From: Burkholderia pyrrocinia
GTDB lineage: Bacteria > Pseudomonadota > Gammaproteobacteria > Burkholderiales > Burkholderiaceae
Reading direction: 5' to 3'
DNA length: 64,000 bases
NCBI RefSeq assembly: GCF_022809715.1
Contig: NZ_CP094461.1
Span: 372,001 to 436,000 of the forward strand
Shown: positions 62,668 through 64,000 of the stretch, in pieces
Layout of the letters: every line of letters starts with the position of its first letter
How positions within the stretch are numbered: the stretch's first letter is position 1
Translations under genes and position numbers: made by a program
The notes under the pieces: model-generated
Database searches by the model: none
The model's input: only the letters and a program-made list of their open reading frames with translations
Told to the model about the DNA's origin: nothing

Positions 62668-63510
62668 TCAGGCCTTGCGCGCGACGACGCCTACCGGCGA
62701 AGCGGGCACGCGTTTCGGCGCGGTCTTGTAGTGCGTGCTGTACAGCGCCGCGCCGACGAACAGCAGCCCGCCGACCAGGTTGCCGAGCACCGTCGGGATC
62801 TCGTTCCACAGCAGATAGTCGGCGATCGTGAAGTGGGCGCCGAGCATCAGGCCGGACGGGAACAGGAACATGTTCACGACCGAATGCTCGAAGCCCATGT
62901 AGAAGAACACGAGGATCGGCATCCACATCGCGATCACCTTGCCGGGAACCGACGTCGACATCATCGCGGCGACCACGCCGGTCGATACCATCCAGTTGCA
63001 CATCACGCCGCGCACGAACAGCGTGAGCATGCCGGCGGCGCCGTGCGCCGCATAGCCGAGCGTGCGCGCTTCGCCGATGCCGCCGATCTTCTGTCCGATC
63101 GCGTTCGGCGCCTCCGAAAAGCCGAACGTGAAGATGATCGCCATGAACAGCGCGACCGTCAGCGCGCCCGCGAAATTGCCGATGAACACCAGCGTCCAGT
63201 TGCGGAACACGCCGCCCCAGGTCGCGCCGGGCCGGCGGTCGATCACCGCGAGCGGCGCGAGCGTGAAGACGCCGGTAAGCAGGTCGAAGCCGAGCAGGTA
63301 CAGCATGCAGAATCCGACCGGAAACAGCAGCGAACCGACCAGCGCGTTGCCGGTGTTGATCGTGATGCTGACCGCGAACGCGGCCGCGAGCGCGAGGATC
63401 GCGCCCGCCATGTACGCGCGGATCAGCGTGTCGCGGGTCGACATCGACAGTTTCGATTCGCCGGCGTCGACCATCTTGGTGACGAACTCGTTGGGCGTGA
63501 GGTAGGCCAT
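62668..63510 (-). CDS. Formate/nitrite transporter (FocA/NirC) family channel
   Basis: This 280-residue inner-membrane protein has six helices in the FNT fold: GAILALAAAFAVSITINTGN, the FNT signature FIGNFAGALTVALFMAIIFT, CNWMVSTGVVAAM and HSVVNMFLFPSGLMLG. FNT channels pass formate, nitrite or hydrosulfide as pentamers. The start is taken at 63510 (MAYLTPNEFVTKMVDAGESK); the upstream frame to 63570 crosses a terminator hairpin and is not coding. It is convergent with the guanidine operon. The substrate is unknown, and its leader contains an intrinsic terminator suggesting attenuation. Confidence 0.9.
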   Translation of the reverse strand: MAYLTPNEFVTKMVDAGESKLSMSTRDTLIRAYMAGAILALAAAFAVSITINTGNALVGSLLFPVGFCMLYLLGFDLLTGVFTLAPLAVIDRRPGATWGGVFRNWTLVFIGNFAGALTVALFMAIIFTFGFSEAPNAIGQKIGGIGEARTLGYAAHGAAGMLTLFVRGVMCNWMVSTGVVAAMMSTSVPGKVIAMWMPILVFFYMGFEHSVVNMFLFPSGLMLGAHFTIADYLLWNEIPTVLGNLVGGLLFVGAALYSTHYKTAPKRVPASPVGVVARKA

Positions 63511-63846
63511 GGTGTGTGCTCGCAAGGTTGGACGGGCAAAAAAAATCCGCGCCGGGCACTCGCTCGACATGCGAGTGCCCGGCGCGGACGCTGTTATCCA
63601 CGGGATCGTCCGCCATGGTTCGACATGGCGCGACCGTCAGGCCGCCATTAGCCCGACGAACGTGTTGTTCGCAACTTTCATACCAGTGGCGGGGAAATCG
63701 CGATGCAGGCAGGCGGGGCGCGACATGCCGGGGGCGCCGGCCGCGAGCCGATCGCCGCGAATCGCACTCGCGCGGTGCAATTCGCGCCTCCTGCACGCGC
63801 TGTGGGCGCTACCGCGGTGCGTGGCGCGGCGCGCGCTCCGGTCAGC
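63511..63846 (-). promoter_or_regulatory. Leader region of the FNT-family gene
   Basis: This 336 bp region between the edge gene and the FNT gene holds the intrinsic terminator at 63538-63588 and, upstream of it in transcript order, a perfect 7 bp stem with a 6 nt loop (CGCCATG-TCGAAC-CATGGCG, 63611-63630). Only 27 nt separate the terminator from the start codon, so transcription must begin before the terminator. Confidence 0.5.
63538..63588 (-). terminator. Intrinsic terminator in the FNT leader (possible attenuator)
   Basis: On the reverse strand an 18 bp perfect stem (TCCGCGCCGGGCACTCGC and its complement) with a 7 nt loop is followed directly by eight T residues. It lies 27 nt before the FNT start codon. 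It could end transcripts from the edge gene, but its position makes it an attenuator candidate. Confidence 0.8.
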
Positions 63847-64000
63847 TCAGGTCGTGCCGTCGTCGCGCGGTGTCTTCGGCGGGCTTCGCTGCGTACGTCG
63901 CCGCGCGGCGGGCTGCGCGTGCTCGTCGATGAATCGCTCGGGCGACGTCAGCGCGTCTTCCGCGATATCGGCAAGCGGCCGATTGCGGTCCATCGACGCT
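63847..64000 (-). CDS. C-terminal fragment of an unidentified gene at the window edge
   Basis: The reverse strand reads MDRNRPLADIAEDALTSPER, then FIDEHAQPAARRRTQRSPPK and TPRDDGTT before a TGA at 63847-63849, open to the window edge. The internal Met has no ribosome binding site, so this is probably the tail of a longer gene: a short helical segment then a basic, disordered end. Family not recognised. Confidence 0.45.
   Translation of the reverse strand, partial: ASMDRNRPLADIAEDALTSPERFIDEHAQPAARRRTQRSPPKTPRDDGTT

Overview
This 64 kb window is high-GC proteobacterial DNA. Gene content and style (galactan use, trimeric autotransporter, NdvB-type glucan synthase, guanidine carboxylase cluster, many TonB/ABC/MFS genes, dispersed CCCCCCGAGGGGGC repeat) fit a Burkholderia, probably a cepacia-complex secondary chromosome. 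The species assignment is inference; no rRNA, tRNA, CRISPR array, prophage or replication origin was seen.

Region 1 (1-11 kb) is a galactan/galacto-oligosaccharide utilisation locus: a LacI-type regulator (cut by the window edge), a complete carbohydrate ABC importer (ATPase, binding protein, two permeases), a GH42 beta-galactosidase, an MFS sugar exporter-like protein and, convergently, a secreted GH53 endo-galactanase. Two TTTAAGCGCTTAAA-like operators mark the importer operon and the galactanase as one regulon. Two mobile elements have entered it: a 283 bp MITE between the permease genes, and a tnpB-only IS200/IS605-type element placed exactly at the galactanase start codon, which separates the gene from its operator and ribosome binding site.

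Region 2 (11-23 kb) holds gene remnants (nnrS-like, GH28 polygalacturonase), a Tat-exported lipoprotein with alginate-lyase-like and LamG domains, a TonB siderophore receptor convergent with a receiver-AraC regulator, an AT-rich tract and a 1197-residue trimeric autotransporter adhesin followed by two strong terminator hairpins.

Region 3 (23-38 kb) has housekeeping-type genes: a DUF1810 protein, a UPF0182 membrane protein, an MHS-family transporter, a P-loop kinase-like protein, an orphan HicB-like protein and a very large cyclic beta-1,2-glucan synthase (NdvB).

Region 4 (37.8-51.2 kb) is a patchwork of small stress-type genes (glycine-zipper lipoprotein, acyl desaturase, CsbD, DUF3096, PRC-barrel proteins, DUF1003) with a cation/proton antiporter, a transketolase and a Crp/Fnr regulator. 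Three intergenic regions share the same promoter architecture, GTACG-N4-CGTAC followed 22 nt later by (T/C)AGCGT. This puts a 5-4-5 dyad at the class II Crp/Fnr position and is the best candidate for an undescribed regulon here.

Region 5 (51.5-64 kb) is a guanidine catabolism locus with two divergent guanidine-I (ykkC) riboswitches. One precedes a NitT/TauT-type binding protein. The other precedes two DUF1989 proteins (carboxyguanidine deiminase subunits), a biotin-dependent urea/guanidine carboxylase, allophanate hydrolase, and the matching ABC permease and ATPase. A formate/nitrite-family channel follows on the other strand, with a strong intrinsic terminator inside its leader.
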